A stretch of DNA of 64,000 bases from Engraulis encrasicolus (taxonomy: Eukaryota > Chordata > Actinopteri > Clupeiformes > Engraulidae): the NCBI RefSeq assembly GCF_034702125.1, contig NC_085876.1, positions 12,500,253 through 12,564,252 on the forward strand. The letters are read 5' to 3'. The position numbers and the translations under genes are program-made. Under the pieces are notes generated by a model, which made no database searches, was not told the origin of the DNA, and saw only the letters and a list, made by a program, of their open reading frames with translations. Positions 49,201 through 64,000 of this stretch are shown piece after piece; positions within the stretch are counted from its first letter, which is position 1; each line of letters begins with the position of its first letter.

Positions 49201-52200
49201 AATGTAGGAGTCACACGATGGATGAGCTCTGGATGTCACCAGAGGGATATTGCTGAGTTGATGATGGCATTGATGACAGCGCCTAAATTCTGCCAGAGGC
49301 ATCTGACGGATCTTTGACATGAAGTCTACCCGAACATGAGGGTAATAAGTAGACTCAGAGCTTCATTGGGTGAGATTAAGGTGAGGCTCAATTTCACTGA
49401 CAAGCTTTGACTTGTTAACAACCAACGGAAGGTCACCATCTAAAATGGATGATGCTGAAAGGACATAATGAGATCTGCTGAATACTCATGCCCCGTTCAT
49501 CAGCAATGTCCATCCTCCTATGTGCCTCAGCTATGTCTTTAAATGAGACCAACTTCTGCTCCTTTACGATGATTGCTGGTGTCTTCTATGGTTGATCTTT
49601 GTACTGCAGAAGATTCCCTTTTGGAACATTCCACTTATCTAATGTTCATGAGAACTAACCTATCCTGCCTGTATAAGCTGAAGACAAGCTTTGGAGACGG
49701 TTGCGCAGGCGAGGTGTGACAACCTGGTTGCTGAGCAGATTGTGCAGTGGAACGGGTACATTAACGGTCACTGAGTATGGATTCTGCGGATCAACCACAA
49801 CGTCTAGCAACAATGACACATTTCAGTTGAATGTAAGGCGTGGAGTGGTGCTCAGTGCATGTTGGAGGTGGCATTCTGTCCGCTTCAAAGTGGTGTTGTT
49901 GGTGAGAAAGTTGAGGACATCAGTGATCATTGTAATCTGATGGAAAGAGCTCAAACTTTGCTGCAACATTAACATTGCATGTGGCTCCTACTACAAAGTG
50001 TCCTCCATGACCCTTAAATACTCTCTGAATGCTGCTCAACCTTTATGCCACCTCCCACAGCACAGAACTAGCAATGGCGATCCTGCACAACCCACTGACC
50101 TACAGAAAAGCAATGGTACAGCTCAGAATGTGTTAACACTAGAACCTTGATTTGTTGAAGATACCATGACCCATAACATAGGTAATTAATGCAGTTATGT
50201 ACTGCAAAGATTGGCATAGGACGTTATGGTAGCCACATATTGATTAATTTTCCTTCTCTTTCAGAGACAACAGCATTTTTAATGATGGCCGCCAAATCCA
50301 GCCAAACCTCAAAGAATTGGCAGAGCTCTGACTTGTCTTGATTCAAGCTCTCCACTTGCTCAATCAAGGCCTCAAACTCAAATTCTGGGCAACTGCAGCC
50401 AGTGAAGTGTGCAATGCCTGTTCTGTGCAGGCCAGAACCTCAAGGCAATTTTCCCTGATATCTGAGAATAACACGCGTCCAATGGAAAGGGCCAATACAG
50501 TGGAAGAGATCCTTGAAGTGCTCCGTCTCATGCAGGTTTCATCACACCAAATTGCCATTGATGCCTGGTTCATCTGTCTGCGAACACCGGAAGTTGGATA
50601 GGCAGTGTCTGACAGTGGCACACTCAGTAATGGGTCTTGGTATTATAGGAAGGAAGCCAGCAGGCATCATTGGCACCACAGCAGATGAGACAAGTGTGTG
50701 TACAGCAGCCCGCATCAAAAGGTCTCCTCCTGACACACCAGAGCGAATCAGGCTGATCAAGAATTCATGCTTTCCTGATAAACCTTTTGCAGTTGCAACA
50801 TGCAGTAATGTTGCTTGCTTGTTTTCAGGATGCAGCAGCATGTCTGGTGGTAGGGCCGGTCGAACCACTGGCTTTGCATGATCAGGTACCTCTTGGCATG
50901 GTAAATTCCTCTGCAGTATATCATCAGCTTGGCTTAATTCTGTGCCCGACACTGGAGACTTTTGAAGGTGTCTGTTCACTGAAGCATCTTGAAACAGTAA
51001 TAAGGCTGCATAGTGTGAACCCTTTGTACTAGAAAGTGATGATTTGTCAGCATAATCAGAGTTGGATACCTGCCAATGTATAATCCTCCCTTGTAAAAGT
51101 GCTTGGTATGGTTTTCTGTCGGTTTTTCGAGCATTCCACAACATAGCTAGCAAGAAGACTGGTCAGATCTGATTGTCTGGTAGCTTGAACATGAACCAAT
51201 CCTGTGAAAAGTTGCGAGAAGGTTCTTGATATGAAGGCTTTTGCTGTGGGAAGCATCATATGCAATGGTGTTCGCCTTATTCCGCTTTGATTGTTATGCA
51301 CAAGCATTTGAAAGAGGCAGTGAAGTTGTGTACTCTTGTGATGTCTGACACACTTCTCCTCTTCTAGTGGGGGCTCCTATCTGTGTTGACTGTTGCCGTG
51401 CATGTGCTGTCCTGTCCTCTGACTGTGTGGAAGTGTTAGATTTACATTTATAGTGGCTGTTCCTTATTCTTAATAATGACCTAATAGGCAAGCACATGGC
51501 CGAGTTGTTCAGAATAGGGAAATTCCTGGAACATGACCTTGACCTTAACCTTGACCTTTTAAGGACTATACTGACACTATACTGACACAAAATAATCATA
51601 GCAATATCAGCAAATAACTGCTCATACCATAATTGAGAATTTGTTTCTCATTTTACAATGAAAGTCTATTGACATTCTAAGGAATAGCAAATTTGACCTT
51701 GGCAATGACCTTTTAAGGTCACATTCTCCTCATGTAATTGTCAGAAATGGTTTTCTCTCCAAAGATTGGTCAGAATTGATGTACGGCATGTGTATAAACA
51801 GTTTAAAAGAAAAAAAACACAGGTTTTTGTCATAGGCGATGGCGGCCATATTTGGCGGCCATATTGTGAAAAATCTGGCACTATGGTGGACGAGCACCTC
51901 CGTGATTTTTAATGTCTAGGAACCCACTAACTCAATTCCAGCGAGAAACGCCCTCAACTCAAAATTGCGAACGGGTCTACAGGGCTGGTCCTGGACTTAC
52001 ATATATATAGCCTACCTTGACACCTATATTGTCTGTCAGTACAATTCATTTTGAAATGTTCTTCTTTGTTGTTTTATCTTATTTGGATGTTTACTAAATT
52101 TCACTGATCCCAGTCCCAACTTATTTGAAACGTGTTGGATTTATCAAATTAGAAATGAGTACATATGTCCCCCAAAACAACATTTTTTTCTCGGTTTTAA

Positions 52201-52440
52201 CACTTAATATGTTGTCTTTTCACTCCATCTAATGAATAGATTGAATGTTTTGAAAATGATAGCATTTTGATTTTATTCACTGTTTACCAAACATCCCAAC
52301 TTCACCGGAGTTGGGGTTTGTAGGACAAATGCGTATAGGTCACACCTCAGATTCTTCCCAAGTTCTTGGAGTGGAAATATACTGATAACATTTAGGACCA
52401 TACTGAACCCATTCCAAGCCACAATCCTCCACAACGCCCT
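43283..52440 (-). CDS. C-type lectin domain gene, three exons, partial
   Basis: Carbohydrate-binding secreted or membrane lectin. Exons in transcript order: 52440-52346 (DCGLEWVQYGPKCYQY... TWEESE), 43740-43618 (QHCVTIGGHLASIHSS... WIGGSDVTQ) and 43400-43283 (EDNWLWSDGSS... NQPDNL... EDCLSVFHG). They join in frame with AG/GT borders (phases 1, 0, 0, 1). Conserved features are the DCGxxW start, WxxAE/HC-GGHLASIHS helix region, WIGGSD and a Gln-Pro-Asp (QPD) motif that in this family goes with galactose-type binding. The terminal exon carrying WND and the last cysteines was not found, nor a convincing signal-peptide exon (a weak candidate is 53246-53201, phase 1). The first intron here, 8.6 kb, is almost wholly transposon C. 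The gene may be functional with exons outside view, or a relic. Confidence 0.85.
45230..45365. repeat. Short minisatellite of TACACTGGTATTACA type
   Basis: Irregular 15- to 35-bp repeats built from GTTACACTGGTTATTACACT and TATTACATGGTATT. Confidence 0.75.
45420..47240. repeat. 140-bp tandem satellite, about 13 units, with a 280-bp higher-order pattern
   Basis: CACACACCAAATCTGGGACA recurs every 140 bp from 45532 to 47212. Units alternate between two types: AGTAATGGGC with AAATTGTTGACC, and AGTTATGGAC with AAAGTGTTAACC. The strict alternation breaks once at about 46691, where a hybrid unit occurs. Each unit holds an internal 14-bp duplication (ATTCGGCCATCTTG). The 69-codon minus-strand frames spaced along it are by-products. 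Confidence 0.97.
47275..47416. repeat. GCGGCGGAC trinucleotide-type run and duplicated hairpin end
   Basis: CGGCGGACG units (47278-47325), then two copies of a segment with CCCCGACGCTCCGCG and CGCGTTTCGGGGATATA, each able to fold on itself. Confidence 0.85.
47479..51996. mobile_element. Element B: 4.5-kb transposon with about 560-bp inverted repeats
   Basis: Left repeat 47479-48045, right repeat 51437-51996. The ends are GTCCTGGACCAGCCCTG and its near inverse. The repeats hold CCATAGTGCCA, a GGCCGCCAAATATGG stretch and runs of AGGTCA/GGTCAATGTCAA, all in corresponding order to element A. TTAC occurs at both outer edges (47473-47476, 51997-52000) and may be part of a target duplication. The interior carries a decayed minus-strand gene (48237-51400). 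Confidence 0.88.
48237..51400 (-). pseudogene. Decayed large transposon-associated protein gene
   Basis: Minus-strand fragments in consistent order: PITECATVRHCLSNF (near 50620), EVWLDLAAIIKNAVVSEREG and MPIFAVHNCINYL then SELYHCFSVGQWVVQD (50340-50090), GHGGHFVVGAT after a frame change (near 50010), and AEKYLVRVWAGARSTTTAV with ALPPISSAIRGHIQRGAF (48536-48330). From memory these match conserved blocks of a large uncharacterised protein found in many fish and invertebrate genomes, in which the order N- to C-terminus is the same. Multiple stops and frameshifts show the copy is dead. Its function is not known to me. Confidence 0.75.
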
Positions 52441-52575
52441 CTGTCACAAACACACAAGATTGAAAATTATAATTTGGAGTGACATTACTGCCTAGAAGGA
52501 AAAAAAAATCTTTAGTCACTACCAATAATGCTCTCTATCACAAACACACAAGATTGAAAATTGTGGTATTGTCCT
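52441..52575. repeat. Local duplication at the lectin exon acceptor
   Basis: CACAAACACACAAGATTGAAAATT occurs at about 52445 and again at about 52538. The first copy adjoins the acceptor of the exon at 52440; the second has a changed acceptor (GATAG instead of GACAG). Confidence 0.75.
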
Positions 52576-54077
<1,502 letters not shown>

Positions 54078-54117
54078 AGGTATTTCATTCCTTCACAGAG
54101 ACACCTGTTCTGTAGGT

Positions 54118-54487
54118 AATTGAATGGGAGCGTGTTCCCACAGCCCATTGGTCCCACATCACTAAGACTTTTAACATTCATTTTTTGACCCATTGGTCCC
54201 GTGGCCCATTGATCCCATAGCATAATTCCTGCTGGCCCAATATTCCCACATTTATAGAATTTATTCAAATTTAGGCCCTATGTCCCATGGCAGGGGAGAA
54301 AGGCATGTTCTATTAGTTTACTCAGAAATGTGGGAACATGGAGTTGTGGAACATATGGCCTATATTTGAATAATTTCTTTAAAATGTGGGAACATGGAGC
54401 AGCAAGGATAAGCTGTGGGACCAATGGGCTGTGGGATCAACGGGCTGTGGGACCAATGGGCTGTGGGAACATAGAGCTGAGCCCAAT
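54118..54487. mobile_element. Foldback repeat built from GGGACCAATGGGCTGT units
   Basis: GTTCCCACAGCCCATTGG at the left is inverted as CCAATGGGCTGTGGGAAC at the right. Both arms contain two or three direct repeats of the same unit. Confidence 0.8.
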
Positions 54488-55190
<703 letters not shown>

Positions 55191-55254
55191 CTGCTGGTGT
55201 ACTTGATAGACCTATTTTAATATTTATTTTTCTTCAAAATGCTACTATTACTAT

Positions 55255-55535
55255 GCCAGAACGCTATAAAGGACAGTTAGGAATAGCACAACAATTACCT
55301 CCTCTTAATGTAAGTCTTCTGTTGTCTAGTCTTGCACTTTAAATGTCTGTATGAGCACTGTCTATGTCCATACTGTCTTATGTCCATTTATAAGTACTGT
55401 CTATATGTCTATACTGTCTATGTCCTTACCTAGATTAGTCTATGTCTGCATGGGAAAGCAAGAAATGTAATTTCAAATTCTTTGTATGACCAGTGCATGT
55501 AAAGAAATTGACAATAAAACCTACTTGACTAAAGG
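55255..55535 (+). mobile_element. LINE 3' end fragment
   Basis: TATAAAGGACAG..., CTTGCACTTT, repeated TGTCTATGTC and a terminal AAATTGACAATAAAACCTAC are typical of the 3' UTR tails of fish LINEs. No coding part remains. Confidence 0.65.
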
Positions 55536-57690
55536 CATTGCTGTTTGCTAGTTATGTAAACAAACTCTGCCCCCATTATAATGACCAGGATATCGGAAAA
55601 GGCTGAAGAAAAAAGAACTCTCAGGTACTGACAAATCCAGGGTAGTGTGAGCATTACAACTGCAAGTCGAAATTGACTGAAGTTGTCCTTTAAGGCGTGC
55701 TCCTCAACCGCAACGGTAAAGCACTTTCATGCACTTTTGTCACGTGACGAGGTTTGCTCAGTTTTCCCACCATGTCAGCGATTTTCTTTTGACACAGCGA
55801 ATTTCTAATGCTTAACATGAAAATGCTCTGTGCCCTAACCAAAATCATCCCTAAATCTAACCTGTCAGTAAAGCAATGTTTCTGCTGCTTTACTTTTGCC
55901 AAGAATAGCGAAATAAGCAAGGGCTGGGTAAATTTCTTTGCGAAATTGTGCCCAGAGCAAAACCATCCCTAAACCTGTCACAGGGCATTGTGGAGCACAC
56001 ACGTGATAGTTGGTTGAAATCAGCGCGTCATCTTTACGCACTGTCATGATGCCATGTTGTACTCACACTGTTTTCAGGCCGAGTAGAACGGTGCCCGTGC
56101 CAGTTGCGTTCGGCACAAAAGTGCTTACCTTCAAACCGGCGTTCATACCAGGTTCTGAACTTTCCGCACGTGACGTGTTAAGGGCGGGTTATGCTTCCTG
56201 CTAGTGCCACAGAGTGAGCTTGTCGCAGCCATGATGCAGTTAATTTTGATTTATGCCCTGTTTTGAAACACGGTCTGCGCAATGTCATTCCACGCTCAAA
56301 CTGCCTTCAATACAAAGAGTAACCTAGACGTGTCGGTTGTTTTTTAGCTTCACAGACTCGACGACAAAGAAAATGAAACATTGAATCTTTATATCACGTG
56401 CATGTTTGATCGCACTGGCAGCCACCGTGGTAGTTTGGAACAAAGAAGTGGCTCATTTGTCGAGGACGAAGCGGAATGTTTCCTCGACCTCGGAAACACT
56501 GTTTAACTGTCCAAATAACTTCAGCGTCGTAACTTGCAAGCGCACGTGTTGTCTTTGGTTCGTGTAAATAAATGAAACGACAAAGCACGGGCAACTTATT
56601 TAATGAAGAGCTCACAGTCCGTAGACCGACGAAGGTTAGAACAAGGAAGTAGCGCTTGTTCTCGACTCGAGGACAGAGCAGGCTGGTCGAGAGGACCAAT
56701 CAGAGACCTATTTTCGCCCTTCACGCCGTCGCTGTCTGCATCACTCCCTGCGTCGAGACACAATTTTGGGGAGGTGCCCCAGAGTACCTGCGTGATGGGA
56801 GGGGGCTACACTCCGTTAACTGCGCGGCTCACTGCATCACGACGCAGGGACGCTGATCTCGAGGCATAAACCACCCTTTATCCGGATGAACCTGCGCTTA
56901 CACACCGCAAGCGCGAGACGTCCACTTCACGTGTCCGGTATCAGTCCGAAACGGTTAGAATACATGAAAACAGATCATGCCTTGAACACAGGAGCTCGAT
57001 GTAAGCGCAGCGTATGTCCGTCCCCACAAGCGGCAGACCCGACATGTCCGCGATCCTCCTTGAAAATAGAACTCGAGTCTATTTTCCTGCGCGGATGTCT
57101 GCGTTCAATGAGCGGGCTTCATTGAAAATGAATGGCTGCTGCCCGCGGATAGAACGTGGACGCTGACTGTACAGTGTGCAAGGCAGCCCGCGAACCTCTC
57201 AGACTCGCGATGCTCCCAGACATGTTAAGCGAACACGAATATCTCGATGTGTTTCCACCATGAGGTCCACATTGTCATCACGGTTTGCCAAGATAAAGCA
57301 AGTATTTTTCGGTTCGTATTGAGAACCAACTTTCCGGTTTGCAAACGTGCCGGCCGCTGCCAATGAGTTGCAGGAATGGGCCCTGGCACGGTTCTCTGTC
57401 TGCCCGAATGCGCCATGAGAGGCATTGTGATTCATTTGGCTTGAAATGACAACTGCAGCTGAAGTGATTTATTGATGTTTCTTTTTTCAGATGAATTGAG
57501 AATTAACATTTTACCAGTAGGACTAGATTTTAGATTTACATTCATGTCAACAATGTGTTTTAGATTTCAATGTAGTTTTCAAATAACGCTATGAGAACAT
57601 TAAAATGTAGTTTTCCAGATTTGGCAATAAACAGACTCAGATCCTGTCTCGAACCTCACAGCAATACCCGGTATGGGTTGTTGCGCTACC
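55536..57690. other. CpG-richer region without a recognised gene
   Basis: CpG density rises between about 56000 and 57420. Short frames on both strands lack splice context or family resemblance. CACGTG-type and GTCACGTGAC motifs occur (55739-55750, 56398). Could hold a promoter or an old repeat. Confidence 0.4.
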
Positions 57691-57990
57691 ACAGGGATGA
57701 GCATCCATTTTCATTCGAGGGGCCTCTTAAAATCTTATAAAGTCCTCCAAGGGCCGTACTATGAACACAAACCAGGATTCCCCCCTGCACCTTAGGACTG
57801 TATTGAAGGTGGCCACCTTTACACAGGCCCCACTTTCACTACGTCCCCAGAAAATATAACGTAATTGTATTGCAAATGTAGTTTCTATTTCTTTACAAAT
57901 ATTTCATATTTCATGTGAAACTGCATAACATTAAAATTATATTGGGGCCCAGGGCCGTAAACGGCCCCCGAGACATAGGTTTCCCACTCA
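57691..57990. mobile_element. Possible hAT-like MITE
   Basis: CAGGGATGAGCATCC near 57693 and GGCCCCCGAGACATAGG...CCCACTC near 57965 resemble the two ends of GGGCCGTA-type hAT repeats. No clean 8-bp duplication was found. Confidence 0.4.
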
Positions 57991-58892
57991 AGGGCCTACC
58001 AGGTAAGCTGAAAGCTAGTCTGATAGGTCAGTCAGCATCTGCATGAGGGGTTGGGAGTTTTGCTAACGTGTCATACTGAGGTCTGCTCACTACCAGGGAA
58101 GTGTGTGCGTGTGCGTGTGCGTGCGTGTTTGTGTTTGCGTGCCCATCATAGACGTTTGGTGGGAATTTGTTTTTAAGGCTGGCAAAAGTTTCTCAGTTTG
58201 GAAAATCTTGATATTGCAGAATGATGTAACCACCTTAACACACACAACCTGAGGCTAATAATGAAACTGATTTTCCGACCAATAAAATAGTCCTCAAACA
58301 TATCAGAAGTAGTAAAAGTAGTAGTGCCCTCGATGGTATTAAAAAAAAATAACACTAAGACCGGCTGCGACGAGATTCGAGCCAAAGGGCATCACCTCTG
58401 TGCAGCAAGAGCGATACGAGCGTGTGAGAGTATGACGGTTAACAGCAAAATGCAAGCATTCCAACATTTCCATTGGCTGCGGCGGCTGTTGCCGAACCGC
58501 GGCATAGCTAATTTGCATAATATTCCCAGGAGTTCAACTACTAACTGTCGCTCTCGTTGCGTGAAACGCCTCAAATCGCGCGAAATGCATTTGTCGTGCG
58601 ACTCAATACTAAGTCAATTACTTTCATCGCTCACCTCACTCAGGTCGCGGCCTGTGTATTCGAGCGGTAAAACTCAATATTTGAAAGTGTTAACTCTGCC
58701 ATTACACTATCAAGTTCTTTACATGCCAAAATTCTCTATGTAATCTTCAATCTGTTTCTTCAAGTCTTACGGGCCCTTCCACATAGTATTCTACTATATC
58801 ATAACGTGTAATGCTTTGAACTAAACTAACTAAAACTAAAAAACGTATTGAATACATTTAAAGTTGTTATACAGTACTCAGAATGAAACCAT
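57991..58892. other. Unassigned spacer
   Basis: Contains an imperfect GTGC/GT patch (58098-58140) and a CpG-containing stretch (58360-58640). No gene recognised. Confidence 0.4.
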
Positions 58893-58898
58893 TTTATT
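58893..58898 (-). terminator. Polyadenylation signal of the small secreted-peptide gene
   Basis: AATAAA on the minus strand, about 110 nt after the stop at 59008. Confidence 0.6.
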
Positions 58899-59007
58899 CA
58901 TGTGATTTCTGGATGATCACAGGAGAGCTGATTAAGTGGATGCAGGCTCCAGTGTGTGCGTGTGTGTGTGTGTGTGCGTGTGTGCGTGTGTGTGTGTGCG
59001 CGTTTGT

Positions 59008-61362
<2,355 letters not shown>

Positions 61363-62389
61363 TGTGTCACCCGTGTCAGCCTTCGGTCACATGGAAAGAG
61401 AGAGAGCGAGAGAGAGAGAGATGTAGAAATGCGTGCACAAGTTTGAAATTAAATTAAACAATAGGCAAGCCTCCCCGTCTAAACTTACACAGCAATTGAG
61501 CCATACTCAAAGGAGAGGAGTTAAAATAGTTAATTAAACACTTATTAACACTTAGAGAGTTGGAGCAACAGTAGAAGTGTAACCGTGCATTCATGTGCTC
61601 TGGGAATTATGGTAAATACCAAACATGGGACATGACACATTGACACCCCCACTTGTGGTGTTTTCCACTGAAAAACTCAGAGATTTTTTTTAATATACGA
61701 GTTTCTGAGACTGGATAATATCTACGTACTTCCGAGAGCACATGAAAGACACGTTAGAGTTGACTCTCAAGGTGTTGAATTAACACTGAGAAGTGTTGTA
61801 AATAATACAGTGCATACATAATTAAAGCTTTCAAAAGAAGTCAATTTGCTTGCAACCTCAGTCCTACTGACTATAATAGCCTGGATGAATGAGAATCTTG
61901 ACAGATAAACCGTAATTAATGTTTTTTTAATAAAAGGCTGAATTAAATGATCAACAATTCCTCTTAATGAACACTCTCTGCCATGTTACAGTATCAAGCA
62001 AGCTCACCTCCAATCCTGTGAATGCCTGTGTGATTTGTAAGTCCCTGTCTGTGTGTGTCGTCTGCGGTCCTGGAGGTAAGCAAATATTGAAAGCTGCAGA
62101 CAAGTCATTCACCCAGTTATGATGTCCAATCAAATTGTTTGAACCCGTTTCCCTTATGGACCATGATCGGAAGAAAATGGCACGGTATCAGTGCCAAACT
62201 TCGCTGAACTGTGCTGGGACTTGTGGCAGAGTTGTGACAAGCGAGGTACATGGAGTGGGTTGGTGACATTGATTCATGTAGGTTGAAATAGTTCTAGGCA
62301 GCGACTTTCTGTTCGCTGGAGACGAACGTTACAGGACTGAGGTTGAAAATTGTGCATATCCCAGGATAAGGTGCAGGACAAACGCTGAC
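61363..62389. other. Region upstream of the secreted-peptide gene
   Basis: A short GA run (61396-61421) lies within 60 bp of the start codon. No clear TATA box and no further exon recognised. Confidence 0.4.
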
Positions 62390-62530
62390 TGAGGATTTGG
62401 AGTAATGAGTCCGCACACTTAAAATTCTTTTTTCTTTGATTTAAACAAAAAAAAAAATCTGCCATAGAATAAAAAAATGAATCGAAGAAAAATGATTTTA
62501 AGTGTGCAGACTCATCACTCCAAACTTTCA
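62390..62530. repeat. Hairpin repeat
   Basis: GAGTCCGCACACTTAAAAT and ATTTTAAGTGTGCAGACTC are near inverse copies around an A/T-rich loop. Confidence 0.75.
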
Positions 62531-63784
62531 TAAAACGGTACCCATCAGTCACAGGTATGAGGTCTCTGTAGACTATATGCCACCGCTGTAGGCGAAGGCT
62601 TGGTTACACGTTGGCTATGTGGATGTTTTTAAAAACTGATTTTAAAAAAAAATCTGTTCAATTTAAATACTATAAGAATGGCATGTAGATTTTTTTTTAA
62701 AACACAGTGTGACAGGTGTGTTTTTGAAATCTCCACTTAAAACTCTGGTTTTAAAAAGTGAGTTGAACCAGAGGTTGGTATTCAAAACTACTTAACAGCA
62801 CAAAATAGGCCAGCAGTGCGGTTACTGACCCCAACCACTCACTACACTGATTAAAAAAAGACATGCTAAACTGTTTTTTTTGCTAAACAGAGTTTTTATT
62901 ACTGTAGGCCACCAGATTCTTGGCCAATTATCCCCTGTGGTGTGGCACGAGGCCAACTATTCTCCTATCCTCATAAAAGCAGACGCAACAAACTTAGTGA
63001 TTTCTTAATAGCAGTTTAATGTGGATATGTTTACAATTGTATGCGTACAATTGATAAGGCATGTCATTCGATGTGACTAACAGGTTACGGAATCATTGTG
63101 ATATACCAAGCCAAAAAGGGGACGTCATGCATTTGTCTTCACAGTAGCAGAAGAGGAATCCAAAATGTTCATTCCACAACAAAAGTGTCATGACACAACC
63201 AATGAAGTAGTTCTGAAATGATAGTTACATATAGAAAAAAATGTGTATTTATTGTACGTGTTTGTGTATTGACATGTTTTATTCAATGTTTTAAAATCCA
63301 ACAATAAATGACCTGCTTATTGAATTGCATCACGTGGGAAGAGAGTTTTGATGATTTCCTCTGTAAGGTTGGCAGTTGCAGTTATCACAACGACCGACGT
63401 TTCAGTTACCAGTCTATGAAAATAAGTAAATAAATAAATTACAACACATGTGCTTATAATACATAACAAAAAACTTGAATAAAAAAACACACAAAAATAT
63501 TCTCATTCTACTTGAAGTAGAACCGTTTCAGATTTCATCTCCAGCACTCAGATGAGTGAATAAGTTCAAGGCTGTTTAATTGTCAACTTTCCACTATGTG
63601 CTAGCCTTATCATGACTAGAATGCTATGTTATTCATAATTCCTTTAGCCACCTGGGACCTGGGTTTGGCCCTGTTTGTCATGGTGTGAGCTGTGCAAATC
63701 TGCACAGCGCACATGTGCACTGTGAGTGTGCAATCACAATACACAAACCAGAATGCATGCAACATCACAAACAAACCCTTTAAC
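62531..63784. other. Unassigned 1.25-kb spacer
   Basis: AT-rich with homopolymer runs. No gene or named repeat recognised. Confidence 0.4.
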
Positions 63785-63788
63785 TTAA

Positions 63789-64000
63789 AGGGGTATGCCA
63801 CTATTTTGGGGCTTAATACAGTTACAATCGTTGGCCAGGGTTCATAAAGGTGGTAAATTGTCTTATTTTTCATGTAAGCCGTTGTCTTGCTTTAAGACAA
63901 GTTAAAAGAGGGAGCATGTCGCTAAGCTAGTGAAAGTCAATATATCCGTGTAGCGTGCTACATGCTACAGTGATCCATTGACTTTCACTAGCTTAGCTAT
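63789..64000. mobile_element. TTAA-type repeat cut by the window edge, with a terminal palindrome
   Basis: TTAA (63785-63788) then AGGGGTATGCCACT, resembling the layout of the three TTAA MITEs but with a different sequence. At 63921-63998, GCTAAGCTAGTGAAAGTCAA and its inverse TTGACTTTCACTAGCTTAGC form a hairpin. The other end is outside the window. Confidence 0.6.

Larger units (their letters stand above)
43923..52320. mobile_element. Element C: 8.4-kb TA-flanked transposon shell filling the lectin intron
   Basis: CAAACCCCAACTCC at 43923 and its inverse ending at 52320 are flanked by TA on both sides (43921-43922, 52321-52322). Inverted similarity continues for about 230 bp (GTTGGGAC, TAAACAGTGAATAAAATCAA, TTAAGTGTTAAAACCGAGAA). 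The original element is about 43923-45040 plus 52000-52320; the centre is occupied by the satellite block and element B. A minus-strand 87-codon frame at 44480-44743 lies in its body. Widespread fish family; I do not assign a superfamily beyond TA duplication. Confidence 0.88.

Overview
The window looks like nuclear DNA of a teleost fish. Spliced vertebrate genes are embedded in very (AC)n-rich DNA, with fish-type tRNA-derived SINEs, hAT, Tc1/mariner and TTAA-specific DNA transposons, LINE fragments and a Gmr1-type LTR retrotransposon. The order or species cannot be fixed from the sequence alone. There is no sign of prokaryotic, organellar or viral-genome organisation, and no CRISPR array.

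Region by region. 1-13.8 kb is a mobile-element and low-complexity zone: a 359-bp TTAA MITE, a 1.4-kb hAT element with a perfect 8-bp target duplication, a nearly pristine 5.2-kb LTR retrotransposon (gag-protease-integrase-RT-RNase H in one 1429-codon frame), a 156-bp hAT MITE, long purine-rich tracts and a 988-bp hAT element. 13.8-24 kb has no recognised gene. It holds a strong hairpin repeat, a SINE, a 2.3-kb foldback element with about 500-bp inverted arms (call it A) that itself carries a nested TA-flanked element, half of a Tc1-like transposon, and several (GT)n runs. 24.7-32.6 kb is the ribosomal protein S19 gene (+ strand, five coding exons, 145 aa), with a LINE remnant in its intron between the third and fourth coding exons and nested MITEs in the last intron. 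33.8-37.7 kb is a trypsin-family serine protease gene (- strand, five exons, 245 aa) whose primary-specificity pocket is not that of trypsin. 37.7-43 kb is repeats and unassigned DNA. 43.28-52.44 kb holds three exons of a C-type lectin (- strand). The 8.6-kb intron between the first two is filled by an 8.4-kb TA-flanked transposon (C), which contains a 140-bp tandem satellite and a 4.5-kb element (B) related to A. B carries a wrecked copy of a large transposon-associated protein gene. 52.5-58.8 kb is foldback repeats, a LINE tail and CpG-richer DNA without recognised genes. 59.0-61.4 kb is a four-exon gene (- strand) for a 90-residue, signal-peptide-bearing, cysteine-free secreted peptide that I do not recognise. 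61.4-64 kb is repeats, ending in a TTAA-type element cut by the window edge.

The host genes do not form a pathway. RPS19 is a housekeeping ribosomal gene. The protease and lectin are secreted effectors, the protease probably pancreatic judging from an E-box/TATA promoter. The small secreted peptide is of unknown role. What links the window is layered transposition: at least five cases of one element sitting inside another can be ordered in time, and exon-edge sequences are tandemly duplicated in two, possibly three, of the host genes.
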